Of a DNA stretch of 15,381 bases, positions 7,499-15,190 are shown one piece after another. The notes under the pieces are model-generated. The model was not told where the DNA came from. It did not search any database and was given only the letters and a program-made list of their open reading frames with translations. A program made the position numbers and the translations under genes. The stretch comes from JBBRYK01 sp038237665 (lineage in GTDB: Bacteria; Actinomycetota; Thermoleophilia; Gaiellales; Gaiellaceae), in assembly GCA_038237665.1 (NCBI GenBank), contig JBBRYK010000066.1, positions 1 to 15,381 on the forward strand, in the 5' to 3' direction. How positions within the stretch are numbered: position 1 is the stretch's first letter; the number at the start of each line of letters is the position of its first letter.

Positions 7499-7682
7499 GG
7501 GTCACCTTGCAAAGAGGCTCACACCTCGATCTGATTGTGTCAAGCATCTCGAACACGGCGAGAGCCGACACTGGATCTCCGCTCGGACGCCCCCTTTCAC
7601 TGGACGGATCAGCCCCCTGTGTCTTCCTCCGCCCTCCAGCAGCTCACATCCTGACCAGCCACCCTCAGGGTCGCGGCGCTGC

Positions 7683-9344
7683 TCAGACCGACGCTACGGT
7701 CGGGCGAAGCGAGCCGAGACGCGTAGCGACGACGGCGTCGGCCGCCTGCGCGCTTTCGGGGTGCCCGGTGACGACGCCGATGAACGCGTCGCGATCGAGC
7801 GCCAGGAGCTTCGTCGGCTGCGAGGCCGTGACGGTCGCGGTGCGCGGGACGTCCCGAAGGAGCGCGATCTCGCCGAAATGGTCGCCGGGACCGAGCGTTC
7901 GCAGTCGTTCGCCTCGAGCGCTCACCTCGAGCTCGCCGTCCTCGACGACGTAGAACCGGTCGCCGGGCTCGCCCTGGCGCACGACAGCCGTGCCCGGCGC
8001 TGCGTCGACGGGCACCAGCTGGGCGGCCACGCTCTCGAGCGCCAGTTCCGGCAGCGGCGCGAACAGCGGGATGCCGCGGAGCAGGTCGAGCTTGCGGCCC
8101 GGGTCGGGCGCCTCGTGGTCGAGCGCGAGGATCTGCCGCCAGGTCAGGGCGGTAACCGCCGGCAGGAAGGCGCCCGCGACGATGAGGGTCGCGCGAACGC
8201 CGAACCAGTGGATCAGCGCAGGAACGAGCGCGGCACCCAGTGCGATCGAACCCAGGCACAGGCTCTCGAGAACCCCGAACACGCGAGCGAGCACCTCGTT
8301 CGACACAGCCCGCTGGAGAAGCGTAAGCGCGCTAACGTCGACGAGGCTGTTGCCTACACCGACAACAACGAGCAGGACGAAGGCGAGCGCACGGTTCGGC
8401 CAGGCCCCGACGAGCACCAGAGGGAGTCCCCAGAGGAGGATGCCGAGCGCCAGCCTCCACGCGAGCCGGCGGGCCTGGCCGAGCAGCGCGAGCGCCCCGA
8501 GCAGGCCGCCGATGCCGATCGCCGAGTTGAGCAGGCCGACGCCTGCATTGCCCAGGTCGAGGAGGCCGAGCGCGATCACGACGACCAGCACGTTGAGCGC
8601 ACCCGCGACGAGTGTCTGCGCCGACACGAGGCCGACGATCAGTCTGACCCGCCGATCGCGTGCAACGGCCGCGAAGCCGCCGAACGCCCCGCGGACGAGG
8701 TGGGGGGCCTCGGCTCCGTGCTCGTGCGGAGCCTCAGGCTTTTGGATTCGGGCGATCAGTAATGCCGAGAGGAAAAACGCCCCAGCCGTGACCGCGAAGA
8801 CGACGCCGGTGCTGGAGACGGCCAGAAGCAGCCCGCCGAGCGCCGGGCCGACGAAGATGCCGACGCTCTCGATCGTGCTCGCGGTCACGTTGGCGGCGGT
8901 CAGCTCCTCTGCCTGCTCGGCCAGGCCGGGCAGAGCGGCCGCCTGCGCGGGGCGGAAGGCGCTACCCGCGACCGAGACGACGACTGCGAGTACGTAGACG
9001 ACGACGTTCGCTGCACCGAGAGCTACGGCGGCGGCAGCGGCCGCGAGGACGACCACGCGAATCAGGTCGCAGCCGACCATGACTGTCTTCCGTCGGTAGC
9101 GGTCGGCGAGGAGGGCGAGGAATGGCGCGGCGAGAGCGGTCAGCAGCAGGCGGATGCCGGCGATCGCGCCGACGGCGGTGGCACCACCCTGCTCGTAGGC
9201 ATAGACGGCGACCGCGACCCCGTACGCCCAGGCGCCGATGTTCGACGCGGCCCAGGCAAGCTCGAGCCGCCGCAGATCACCGCTTCGAAAGACCGCCCCG
9301 AGCGCTCCGAGCGATTCCGCTACGCGCGCCTTCAGCCCGCTCAC
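7683..9344 (-). CDS. MFS transporter fused to a cyclic-nucleotide-binding domain
   Basis: This 553-aa protein has about 10-12 hydrophobic helices (residues ~30-405) with an MFS loop motif LADRYRRK (79-86) and a mid-protein hydrophilic loop (~200-235). It resembles the enterobactin-exporter-like MFS_3 group, so efflux is likely. A cytoplasmic cNMP-binding domain (about 425-540) shows the phosphate-binding cassette FGEIALLRDVPRTATV (490-505), with E492 for the ribose and R501 for the phosphate. Known cassette chemistry suggests cAMP or cGMP gates or modulates transport; the cargo is unknown. GTG 9344 starts the frame; the Shine-Dalgarno is weak. It is paralogous to the plus-strand gene at 12031 and shares the FRS.DLRRL N-terminus and domain order. 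It lies upstream of the truncated cyclase gene on the same strand and divergent from the small-protein/sigma operon. Confidence 0.9.
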   Translation of the reverse strand: MSGLKARVAESLGALGAVFRSGDLRRLELAWAASNIGAWAYGVAVAVYAYEQGGATAVGAIAGIRLLLTALAAPFLALLADRYRRKTVMVGCDLIRVVVLAAAAAAVALGAANVVVYVLAVVVSVAGSAFRPAQAAALPGLAEQAEELTAANVTASTIESVGIFVGPALGGLLLAVSSTGVVFAVTAGAFFLSALLIARIQKPEAPHEHGAEAPHLVRGAFGGFAAVARDRRVRLIVGLVSAQTLVAGALNVLVVVIALGLLDLGNAGVGLLNSAIGIGGLLGALALLGQARRLAWRLALGILLWGLPLVLVGAWPNRALAFVLLVVVGVGNSLVDVSALTLLQRAVSNEVLARVFGVLESLCLGSIALGAALVPALIHWFGVRATLIVAGAFLPAVTALTWRQILALDHEAPDPGRKLDLLRGIPLFAPLPELALESVAAQLVPVDAAPGTAVVRQGEPGDRFYVVEDGELEVSARGERLRTLGPGDHFGEIALLRDVPRTATVTASQPTKLLALDRDAFIGVVTGHPESAQAADAVVATRLGSLRPTVASV

Positions 9345-9359
9345 ACGAGCACTTTCTCA

Positions 9360-9411
9360 CGCAGCGCAGTCCTTTCGCCAGAGACCGCACTTGTAAATCC
9401 AGTGCGCTGCG
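9360..9411. promoter_or_regulatory. 9-bp inverted repeat in the divergent promoter region (candidate operator)
   Basis: CGCAGCGCA (9360-9368) is an exact inverted partner of TGCGCTGCG (9403-9411), 34 bp apart. Both lie between the divergent MFS gene (start 9344) and the small-protein gene (start 9473). Spaced half-sites about five helical turns apart (43 bp centre to centre is about four) fit a dimeric regulator or a looped operator. A further 8-bp palindrome TTCCGGAA lies at 9420-9427. The role is inferred from position alone. Confidence 0.35.
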
Positions 9412-9460
9412 AGGGAAGATTCCGGAAGGCTGTTCCGTCTAGTGCGGAAAGGCCCAACCA

Positions 9461-9468
9461 AAAGGAGG
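9461..9468 (+). promoter_or_regulatory. Strong ribosome binding site AAAGGAGG
   Basis: This is near-perfect complementarity to the 16S 3' end, 4 nt before GTG 9473. It is the best Shine-Dalgarno in the window and the main support for the short gene that follows. Confidence 0.8.
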
Positions 9469-9472
9469 CGTA

Positions 9473-9652
9473 GTGGACGAGCGCGACCCACAGACAGGCG
9501 ACGGCAAGGAGCGCGTCAAGGACTCGGAAGTCGAAGCCCATCGCTACAAGCACGACAGGACCACCAGCAGTGAGAGCGAGGAGCCCGGCGATGAGACCCC
9601 CGACGTAGAAGCGCACAGGATCAAGCCGCCCGACAGGGTCAAGAACGACTAG
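9473..9652 (+). CDS. Small acidic protein (59 aa) with two D/E-VEAHR motifs
   Basis: The GTG-started frame of 60 codons is highly charged and contains EVEAHRYK (residues 19-26) and DVEAHRIK (44-51), a duplicated motif with a 25-residue period, and ends RVKND. There is no signal peptide, membrane segment or cysteine. The strong ribosome binding site, the internal repeat and the 14-bp gap to the sigma-factor gene argue that it is real, although it is short and overlaps a longer antisense frame. I recall short actinobacterial proteins with DVEGHR/EVEGHR-like repeats, but their function is unknown to me. Being first in a sigma/protease/GAF operon, it could be a regulatory partner, protease substrate or peptide precursor; that is speculation. 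Confidence 0.72.
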   Translation: MDERDPQTGDGKERVKDSEVEAHRYKHDRTTSSESEEPGDETPDVEAHRIKPPDRVKND

Positions 9653-9666
9653 TCGCCAGAGCCAGG

Positions 9667-10275
9667 GTGCGGAGCGTGGGCTCGAAGCGGGCCTTCACTC
9701 CGCGCCCTGTCCCGTCCAGAGGCGTGCCGGCCCCGAACCCCACCGACGAGGATCTCGTCGCGCGCTGCCGCAGGGGCGACGAAGGGGCCTGGCGCGCGCT
9801 GGTCGATCGCTACTCGCGATACGTGTTCGCGATCGCGACTCAGAGCTTTCGCCTCCGCGAGCACGATGCCCAGGATGTCTTCCAGGAGGTCTTCACGCGC
9901 GTGTACGAGCACCTAGACATGCTCAGGGACGACACGGCTGTTCGGCCGTGGATCGCCCAGGTGACACGCCGACTCTGCGTCGATCGGCTTCGCGCCTCCC
10001 GGGAAGACCCCGCCGGCGATGAGCTCGATCTGCAACGCGCAGACGACTCGCTCGAACGCCTCGACGAGGCGCTGACCGTCTGGGAGGCGCTCGCTCGCCT
10101 CCCGGAGAATTGCCGTGAGATTCTCGACCGGTTCTTCTCGCGCGATCAGAGCTACGAGACGATCGGCAAAGAGCTCTCGATCGCGCCGGGCACGATCGCC
10201 AGCCGCATCTCGCGTTGCCTCGAGAAGCTGCGCGACGTCCTCGAGGGAAGATCGGCGCCTGTTCCGGCGTCCTGA
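9667..10275 (+). CDS. RNA polymerase sigma factor, ECF-like sigma-70 family
   Basis: The protein of up to 202 aa has a sigma region 2 with DAQDVFQEVFTRVYEHL (68-83) and WIAQVTRRLCVDRLR (95-109). An acidic linker leads to a sigma region 4 helix-turn-helix (LPENCREIL at 145, then SYETIGKELSIAPGTIASRI, 162-181). It lacks region 3, as ECF factors do, and should direct RNA polymerase to a private promoter set. Similarity begins near residue 26 (TDEDLVARCRRGDEGAW), so GTG 9667, 9676 or 9724 are all possible starts; none has a convincing Shine-Dalgarno. No anti-sigma gene with a zinc-binding motif or TM helix lies next to it. The subtilase start is 6 bp after its stop, implying co-translation. Confidence 0.9.
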   Translation: MRSVGSKRAFTPRPVPSRGVPAPNPTDEDLVARCRRGDEGAWRALVDRYSRYVFAIATQSFRLREHDAQDVFQEVFTRVYEHLDMLRDDTAVRPWIAQVTRRLCVDRLRASREDPAGDELDLQRADDSLERLDEALTVWEALARLPENCREILDRFFSRDQSYETIGKELSIAPGTIASRISRCLEKLRDVLEGRSAPVPAS

Positions 10276-10281
10276 GAACTG

Positions 10282-11292
10282 ATGCCCAACTTCGACGCCA
10301 ACACGATCGGCGAGCTCTTGCGGGCGCTGCCGGCCGCCCCCGAACCGTGGGTGCGACGCGCCCAGGAGATCCCGCGGCGCGCCGGAAGCCGCCGTCCGTT
10401 CGGACGTTTCCTGGAGGCCTTCAGCGGGCCGGCCGCGGTGCTTGCCCACTCCGCCCAAGCGGCTGAGGAGGAGGCGGAGCCGATCGAGCTCCCGGCCTGG
10501 AGCCTCCAGGCCGGCGATCTCGACCGGATCAAGCTCCGCGCCGGTTGGCCGGAACGCGTCGATCGCGAATGGGCCTGGGGCGATGCGACCGGTGCGGGCG
10601 TCCGCGTCTGCGTGCTCGACAGCGGCATCGACGCCGGGCATTCCCTGGTCGGCGGGATCGACGGCGCGGTCGCTGCGCTGGTGGGCGACGACGGCGAGGT
10701 ACGGATCGAGGAGGATTCCGAGGGCGACCTTTGCGGCCACGGAACAGCGTGCGCCGGGATCATTCGCTCACTCGCGCCTGAGTGCAGCCTCACAAGCGTG
10801 CGCATTCTTGGCAGCGGCTACACAGGCAGCGGAGCGGCCTTTCTCGGCGGCCTTCGCTGGGCACTCGACCAGCGCTTCGACCTGATCAACATGAGCCTCT
10901 CGACGACGAAGCGCGAGTTCGGGGCCGCTCTGCACGAACTCGCCGACGCCGCCTACTTTCGGCGAAGTCTGCTCGTCGCCTCCGCGCACAACATGCCGGT
11001 CGAGAGCTACCCCTGGCGCTTCGCCTCCGTCATCTCCGTCGGCAGCCACGAGGATCCCAACCCCTTCGTCTTCTATTACAACCCCTCGCCCCCAGTCGAG
11101 TTCTTCGCCCGCGGCGTGGACGTGAACGTTGCCTGGCTCGAGGGAGCGCAAATGCAGTGCACGGGAAACAGCTTCGCGACGCCCCACATCAGCGGTATCT
11201 GCGCCCTGATCCTCTCCAAACACCCTGACCTGCGCCCCTTCGAGCTGAAGAGCCTCCTCTACCAGCTTTCGAACAACATCGTGAGCGCGTGA
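10282..11292 (+). CDS. Subtilisin-like serine protease (S8), apparently intracellular
   Basis: The catalytic triad is visible: D113 in VCVLDSGID, H153 in CGHGTACAG and S297 in GNSFATPHISG, with oxyanion-hole N237 in ASAHN. At 336 aa it is a minimal catalytic domain (about 100-330). A ~95-residue N-terminal segment begins FDANTIGELLRALPAAPEPW and is neither a hydrophobic signal peptide nor a typical inhibitory propeptide. Cytoplasmic action is therefore inferred. ATG 10282 follows the sigma stop by 6 bp. The gene's last four bases overlap the start of the GAF gene (GTGA). Likely substrates are a partner protein of the operon or a small peptide; the sequence does not reveal which. All active-site residues are present, so it should be active. 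Confidence 0.93.
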   Translation: MPNFDANTIGELLRALPAAPEPWVRRAQEIPRRAGSRRPFGRFLEAFSGPAAVLAHSAQAAEEEAEPIELPAWSLQAGDLDRIKLRAGWPERVDREWAWGDATGAGVRVCVLDSGIDAGHSLVGGIDGAVAALVGDDGEVRIEEDSEGDLCGHGTACAGIIRSLAPECSLTSVRILGSGYTGSGAAFLGGLRWALDQRFDLINMSLSTTKREFGAALHELADAAYFRRSLLVASAHNMPVESYPWRFASVISVGSHEDPNPFVFYYNPSPPVEFFARGVDVNVAWLEGAQMQCTGNSFATPHISGICALILSKHPDLRPFELKSLLYQLSNNIVSA

Positions 11293-11939
11293 CCGAGGGT
11301 CCACTCGCCGCAGCGGTCGCGGCGGGGGCGCTTGCGACCGAAGCCACCCACCGCTCGTTGCTGCAGTCGATCGTTGACGTAGCCCGTGCGATCTTCAACG
11401 CGAAGGCCTCGAGCATCTTCCTCTACGACGAGGACACGGACGAACTCGTCTTCGCCGCCGTCTCGGGCGAGGGCTCGACGTCGCTTCCGGGCATGCGCCT
11501 CCCGTCCGGGACCGGGATCGCCGGCTGGGTACTCGCGAGCAGGCAGCCACTGGTCGTCGAGGACGTCACCCAGGATCCTCGCTTCGCGCGGCAGCTGGCG
11601 GCCGACACGGGCTACATCCCGAAAGGCGTCATCGCCGTCCCTCTCCTGCGCGAGGATCGCGCGCTCGGCGTCCTCGAGGTGCTCGACCGGCCGCCGCGCC
11701 CCGGGCAGGCGCTCGCCGAGATCGACCTGCTCTCGCTCTTCGCCGACCAAGCTGCGATCGCGCTCGACCTGCTTCAGCACGCCCGCCGCGCACACGCCGT
11801 CGTGCAAGGCGACGACGAGCTGGCGATCATCGCGAGACTGGCAACCGCCGTTTTGGCCGCGGACGACGAGCAGCGCGACGCCGGGCTACGACTACTGCGG
11901 TCGGTCGAGGAGCTACTCGGACGCGGTTCCGCGATCTGA
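11289..11939 (+). CDS. GAF-domain sensor protein
   Basis: The 216-aa protein is almost entirely one GAF domain (about 15-165): SIVDVARAIFNAKASSIFLYD, then PSGTGIAGWVLASRQPLVVEDV and GVIAVPLL...GVLEVLDR. A helical tail of about 50 residues follows. GAF domains bind small ligands such as cyclic nucleotides, haem or nitrate; the ligand here cannot be read from the sequence. No kinase, cyclase, GGDEF or DNA-binding output domain is attached, so it probably acts on a partner through its C-terminal helices. GTG 11289 overlaps the subtilase stop in a GTGA arrangement, a strong sign of translational coupling. With several cyclase domains nearby, cAMP is an attractive but unproved ligand. Confidence 0.87.
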   Translation: MTEGPLAAAVAAGALATEATHRSLLQSIVDVARAIFNAKASSIFLYDEDTDELVFAAVSGEGSTSLPGMRLPSGTGIAGWVLASRQPLVVEDVTQDPRFARQLAADTGYIPKGVIAVPLLREDRALGVLEVLDRPPRPGQALAEIDLLSLFADQAAIALDLLQHARRAHAVVQGDDELAIIARLATAVLAADDEQRDAGLRLLRSVEELLGRGSAI

Positions 11940-12030
11940 GGCCGCCACAGTCGAACGTCTTTCACCCTACTCGACACGGGTTCTGATTCGAAGTCTTTGA
12001 CAGCCGCGGGGAATCTGGGATCCTCGGCGG

Positions 12031-13677
12031 ATGCCAGGCGCCTGGCGTCGGCTCGCCGCTCGCTTCTCCTCGCTCGCGGACATTTTCCGGAGTCCGGACT
12101 TGCGCCGGCTGCAGCTGGCCTGGGCGGGCTTCTATGTGTGCGAGTGGGCGAGCTTCATCGCGCTCTCGATCTACGCGTACCGGGTTGGGGGCGTCGGTGC
12201 GGTCGGGCTGCTCGGGCTCGTTCGCATGCTCCCCTCGTCGCTGGGCGTCCTTGCGGGGACGTCGCTCGCCGATCGTACGCAGCGAGAACGCGTGCTGCTC
12301 GGGGTCCACCTGATTCGCGCGGCGACGCTCGGCGCCGCTGCGGTCGTGCTCGGAGCCGGCGGGCCCGAATGGCTCGTTTTCCTGCTCGCGTCGCTCACGT
12401 CCGTCGCCGGCGCGGCGTACCGGCCGTCCCACCTTGCCCTCGTGCCGTTCCTCGCCCGGACGCCGCAGGAGCTCGTGGCGACGAATGTGTCCGCGAGCAC
12501 GTTCGAAGGAGTCGCGGTTCTTGTCGGCCCGGCGCTCGCCGGGATCCTGCTCACGTTCAGCGGTGGGGACGTCGTCCTTGCGGTCAGCGCCGGCATCGCG
12601 CTGTTTGCAGCGCTCCAGGTCTCACGGCTCTCGCCGGGGCCGTTTGTCCCCGCGCGTGGGCGCGGGGCGATCGCAGACCTCCTCGCGGGTGCCCGCACAC
12701 TGGCCGAGGAACGGGATTCGCGCCTCGTGATCGGCCTGTTCGCAAGCCAGGCGTTCGTGCGCGGCATTCTCAACGTGCTTCTCGTCGTGGCTGCGTTCCG
12801 ACTGTTGAACGCGGGCGACTCGGGCGTCGGCTTCCTCAACGCGGCCTTCGGAGCCGGGTCGCTTGCGGGGGGCCTGGCCGGTCTTGCGCTCGTCGGGAAC
12901 CGACGCCTGGCACGACCGTTTGCCGCCGCGCTGGTCCTGTGGGGCGTTCCGATCTCGCTCATCGGCGCGTGGCTGCACGAGCCCTGGGCGCTCGCGTGCC
13001 TGGCCGTCGTCGGCGCAGGGAATGCCGTACTCGACGTTTCGGGTTTCACGATGATTCAGCGCGAGATCGACGACGCCGTCCTGGCCCGCGTGTTCGGAGT
13101 GTTCGAGATCCTCGTTGTGACGGCGGTCGGCACCGGTTCGCTGGTGGGCTCGTTGCTCGTCGATCAGGTGGGGGCACGCACGGCGCTCGCGATCACCGGC
13201 TGCATCCTTCCGGTTCTCGCAGCGGCGACCTACCTGCGCCTGGCCGGGATCGACGCGTCGTCCCGCGTTCCCGAGGACGAGCTGAAGGTTCTGTCAACAA
13301 TCCCGCTCTTCAGCCCTCTCCCGGTGACGACGCTCGAGCGTCTTGCCGGCCGACTGCAAACGGCGACGGCCGCTGCGAATACCCAGATCGTCCGGGAAGG
13401 AGACGACGGCGATCTGTTCTACGTGATCAAGTCCGGCATTGTCGAGGTGTCACGGGCCGGCCGGCACCTGAACACACTCGGCCCGTCGGACTACTTCGGC
13501 GAGATCGCCCTGCTGCACGACACGCCACGCGCCGCCACGTGCCGAGCAAAGACCGACGTCGAGTTGTACACACTCGCGCGTGAGCGGTTCGTCTCCGCCG
13601 TCTCGGGCCATGCGACAAGCGCCGCCGAGGCCGAGAGCGTGGCCAGCCGACGACTGGCAAACGACGCGCTCGCGTAG
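12031..13677 (+). CDS. Second MFS transporter fused to a cyclic-nucleotide-binding domain
   Basis: This 548-aa paralogue of the minus-strand gene at 7683-9344 has the same order: an MFS body of about 10-12 helices (~28-405; LADRTQRER at 79-87) and a cNMP-binding domain (~422-535). The cassette is FGEIALLHDTPRAATC (489-504), with E491 and R500. The LARVFGV motif before helix 10 is shared exactly (351-357 here, 352-358 in the paralogue). The regulated transporter is probably an exporter controlled by cAMP; the cargo is unknown. ATG 12031 has little Shine-Dalgarno. It lies 91 bp after the GAF gene on the same strand, so it may be read from the operon or from its own promoter (TTGACA at 11997-12002, with a poor -10). 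Two divergent copies flanking one operon suggest duplication. Confidence 0.9.
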   Translation: MPGAWRRLAARFSSLADIFRSPDLRRLQLAWAGFYVCEWASFIALSIYAYRVGGVGAVGLLGLVRMLPSSLGVLAGTSLADRTQRERVLLGVHLIRAATLGAAAVVLGAGGPEWLVFLLASLTSVAGAAYRPSHLALVPFLARTPQELVATNVSASTFEGVAVLVGPALAGILLTFSGGDVVLAVSAGIALFAALQVSRLSPGPFVPARGRGAIADLLAGARTLAEERDSRLVIGLFASQAFVRGILNVLLVVAAFRLLNAGDSGVGFLNAAFGAGSLAGGLAGLALVGNRRLARPFAAALVLWGVPISLIGAWLHEPWALACLAVVGAGNAVLDVSGFTMIQREIDDAVLARVFGVFEILVVTAVGTGSLVGSLLVDQVGARTALAITGCILPVLAAATYLRLAGIDASSRVPEDELKVLSTIPLFSPLPVTTLERLAGRLQTATAAANTQIVREGDDGDLFYVIKSGIVEVSRAGRHLNTLGPSDYFGEIALLHDTPRAATCRAKTDVELYTLARERFVSAVSGHATSAAEAESVASRRLANDALA

Positions 13678-13715
13678 CTCGCCCCGGCCCTCATGGAGTT
13701 GACGTTGACGATCAA

Positions 13716-13733
13716 GGCAACAGGACGGTTGCC
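13716..13733. terminator. Hairpin after the second MFS gene
   Basis: GGCAAC (13716-13721) pairs with GTTGCC (13728-13733) over a 6-nt loop, 38 bp past the MFS stop in a convergent gap. No T-run follows, so it is at most a weak intrinsic or Rho-assisted terminator. Confidence 0.35.
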
Positions 13734-13776
13734 GGGCAAAGAGTCTTTCCCCCGTGCGCCCCTTAGCCGGCCTGCA

Positions 13777-13795
13777 GCGGCACAGGTGCTGCCGC
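13777..13795. terminator. Hairpin before the fabF stop in the convergent gap
   Basis: GCGGCA (13777-13782) pairs with TGCCGC (13790-13795) over a 7-nt loop, just past the stop of the minus-strand fabF. It could end transcription in both directions; there is no T-run. Confidence 0.35.
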
Positions 13796-13798
13796 GGA

Positions 13799-15052
13799 TT
13801 ATCCGTGGAAGCGCCTCAGGACGAGGCAGGCGTTGTGCCCGCCGAAGCCGAATGAGTTGGAAGCGGCGACGCGGATGTCGGCCTCGCGGGCTTCGTTGGT
13901 GATGTGGTTGAGGTCGCACTCGGGGTCTGGCGTGTCGTAGTTGATTGTTGGCGGTAGCACCCCTTGGTGGATTGCTAGGGCGCAGAAGATCGCCTCCACA
14001 GCGCCGGCGGCGCCGAGGCAGTGCCCGGTCGCGCCCTTCGTCGAGGAGACCGGCGTTTTTCGGGCGTTGTTTTCGCCGAGCGCCTGCTTGATCACCCGGG
14101 TCTCGCTCGCATCGCCGAGCGGAGTCGAGGTGCCGTGCGCGTTGATGTAGTCGATCTCCTCGGGGTTGATCCCGGCGTCCGTGAGCGCCATCGTCATTGC
14201 GCGGGCCGGGTGTCGGCCGGTCGGGTCGGGCTCGGTGATGTGCTCGGCGTCGGAGGAGACGCCATAGCCGACTAGCTCCGCGTACACGTTCGCCTCGCGG
14301 TTCCGCGCATGCTCGAGCTCCTCGAGCACCAGGATCGCGCCCGCCTCGCCCATCACGAAGCCGTCGCGCTCGGCGTCGAAGGGCCGACTTGCCGCGGTCG
14401 GGTTGTCGTTGCGGCGGGAAAGGGCGCGCATCGCCGAGAAGCCGGCGATCCCGCTTCGTGTGATTGCCGCGTCGCTGCCGCCGCAGAACATCACTTCGGC
14501 GCGGCCGAGCCGAATCGCGTCGAGGCCGTCGCCGATCGCCATCTGCGAGGCTGCACAGGCGGTGCATTGCGAGGAGAGCGGACCGCGCGTGCCGAGCTGG
14601 ATCGAGAGCCAGGCGGCGCCCATGTTGGGTATCACCGCGAGCAGCGAGAACGGACTGACCCGGCCGGGCCCCCGCTCGATCAGCGTGTCCCAGCAGTCCT
14701 CGAAGGACTTCATCCCGCCCATGGCGGTCCCAACCGAGACGCCCACCCGGTCCGGCTCCTCCTCGATCACGATCCCCGAATCAACCTCCGCCTGCCGCCC
14801 CGCTGCGACGACCAATTGCGCGAAGCGGTCCATCCGCCGCGCCTGATTGCACTCGATCCACTGCGTCGCGTCGAACTCCTTCGCCTCACACGCGAAGCAG
14901 ACCGCGAAGCCGCTTGCGTCAAAGCTCGTAATCGCAGCGGCGGCAGAGCGGCCGCCGATCAGGCGCTCCCAGCTCCTGGCGAAGTCACTGGCCAGCGGCG
15001 TCACCGCACCAAGCCCCGTGATCACCACCCTCCGACGCCCGTTCACGCCCAT
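13799..15052 (-). CDS. fabF: Beta-ketoacyl-ACP synthase II
   Basis: The 417-aa length is normal for FabF. It carries the thiolase-fold KAS signatures: RRVVITGLGAVTPL at the N-terminus, nucleophile C166 in TACAAS, H306 in NAHGTSTPLGD, and K339 and H344 in STKGATGHCLGAAG, followed by NSFGFGGHN near the end. It condenses malonyl-ACP with acyl-ACP in cytoplasmic fatty-acid elongation. ATG 15052 is supported by GGAGG 4 nt upstream. It stands without other fab genes, and no acyl-carrier-protein gene is seen next to it. A stand-alone copy could also serve a specialised lipid or polyketide pathway, but the residues and length are those of housekeeping FabF. It converges with the second MFS gene. Confidence 0.92.
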   Translation of the reverse strand: MGVNGRRRVVITGLGAVTPLASDFARSWERLIGGRSAAAAITSFDASGFAVCFACEAKEFDATQWIECNQARRMDRFAQLVVAAGRQAEVDSGIVIEEEPDRVGVSVGTAMGGMKSFEDCWDTLIERGPGRVSPFSLLAVIPNMGAAWLSIQLGTRGPLSSQCTACAASQMAIGDGLDAIRLGRAEVMFCGGSDAAITRSGIAGFSAMRALSRRNDNPTAASRPFDAERDGFVMGEAGAILVLEELEHARNREANVYAELVGYGVSSDAEHITEPDPTGRHPARAMTMALTDAGINPEEIDYINAHGTSTPLGDASETRVIKQALGENNARKTPVSSTKGATGHCLGAAGAVEAIFCALAIHQGVLPPTINYDTPDPECDLNHITNEAREADIRVAASNSFGFGGHNACLVLRRFHG

Positions 15053-15056
15053 CAGA

Positions 15057-15061
15057 CCTCC
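15057..15061 (-). promoter_or_regulatory. Ribosome binding site of fabF (GGAGG)
   Basis: Minus-strand GGAGG lies 4 nt before ATG 15052 and fixes the start. Further upstream (15100-15121) a 6-bp inverted repeat ATCCCA/TGGGAT lies between the ammonium transporter stop and fabF; its role is unclear. Confidence 0.65.
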
Positions 15062-15190
15062 GATCCCGATTCTGCCTTCGACCAGAACACGTCACGCCTA
15101 TCCCACCCACCCCTATGGGATCGGATGCGACGGTATCCGGACCCCGTGCGTCCTCTCGACGAGGCGGCACTCCGAGACGCTGCTTCCTTT

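Noticed and set aside
7515..7543. TTGACA (minus strand, 7543-7538) as promoter of the truncated cyclase gene
   Set aside because: With 17-bp spacing the -10 would be GAGCCT, which is poor. A lone -35 match is not enough.
9341..9616. A 91-codon minus-strand frame with hydrophobic segments
   Set aside because: It overlaps the MFS start by 4 bases and lies opposite the 59-aa gene, which has a far better ribosome binding site and a repeated motif. The hydrophobic residues arise from the antisense of acidic/charged codons.
11997..12025. TTGACA as promoter of a leaderless second MFS gene
   Set aside because: The -10 candidates (GATCCT/ATCCTC) are weak, so it is mentioned only as a possibility in the gene entry.
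13491..14567. A 358-codon minus-strand frame over fabF and the MFS 3' end
   Set aside because: Arg-rich shadow of fabF in another frame; it also runs through the end of the second MFS gene.
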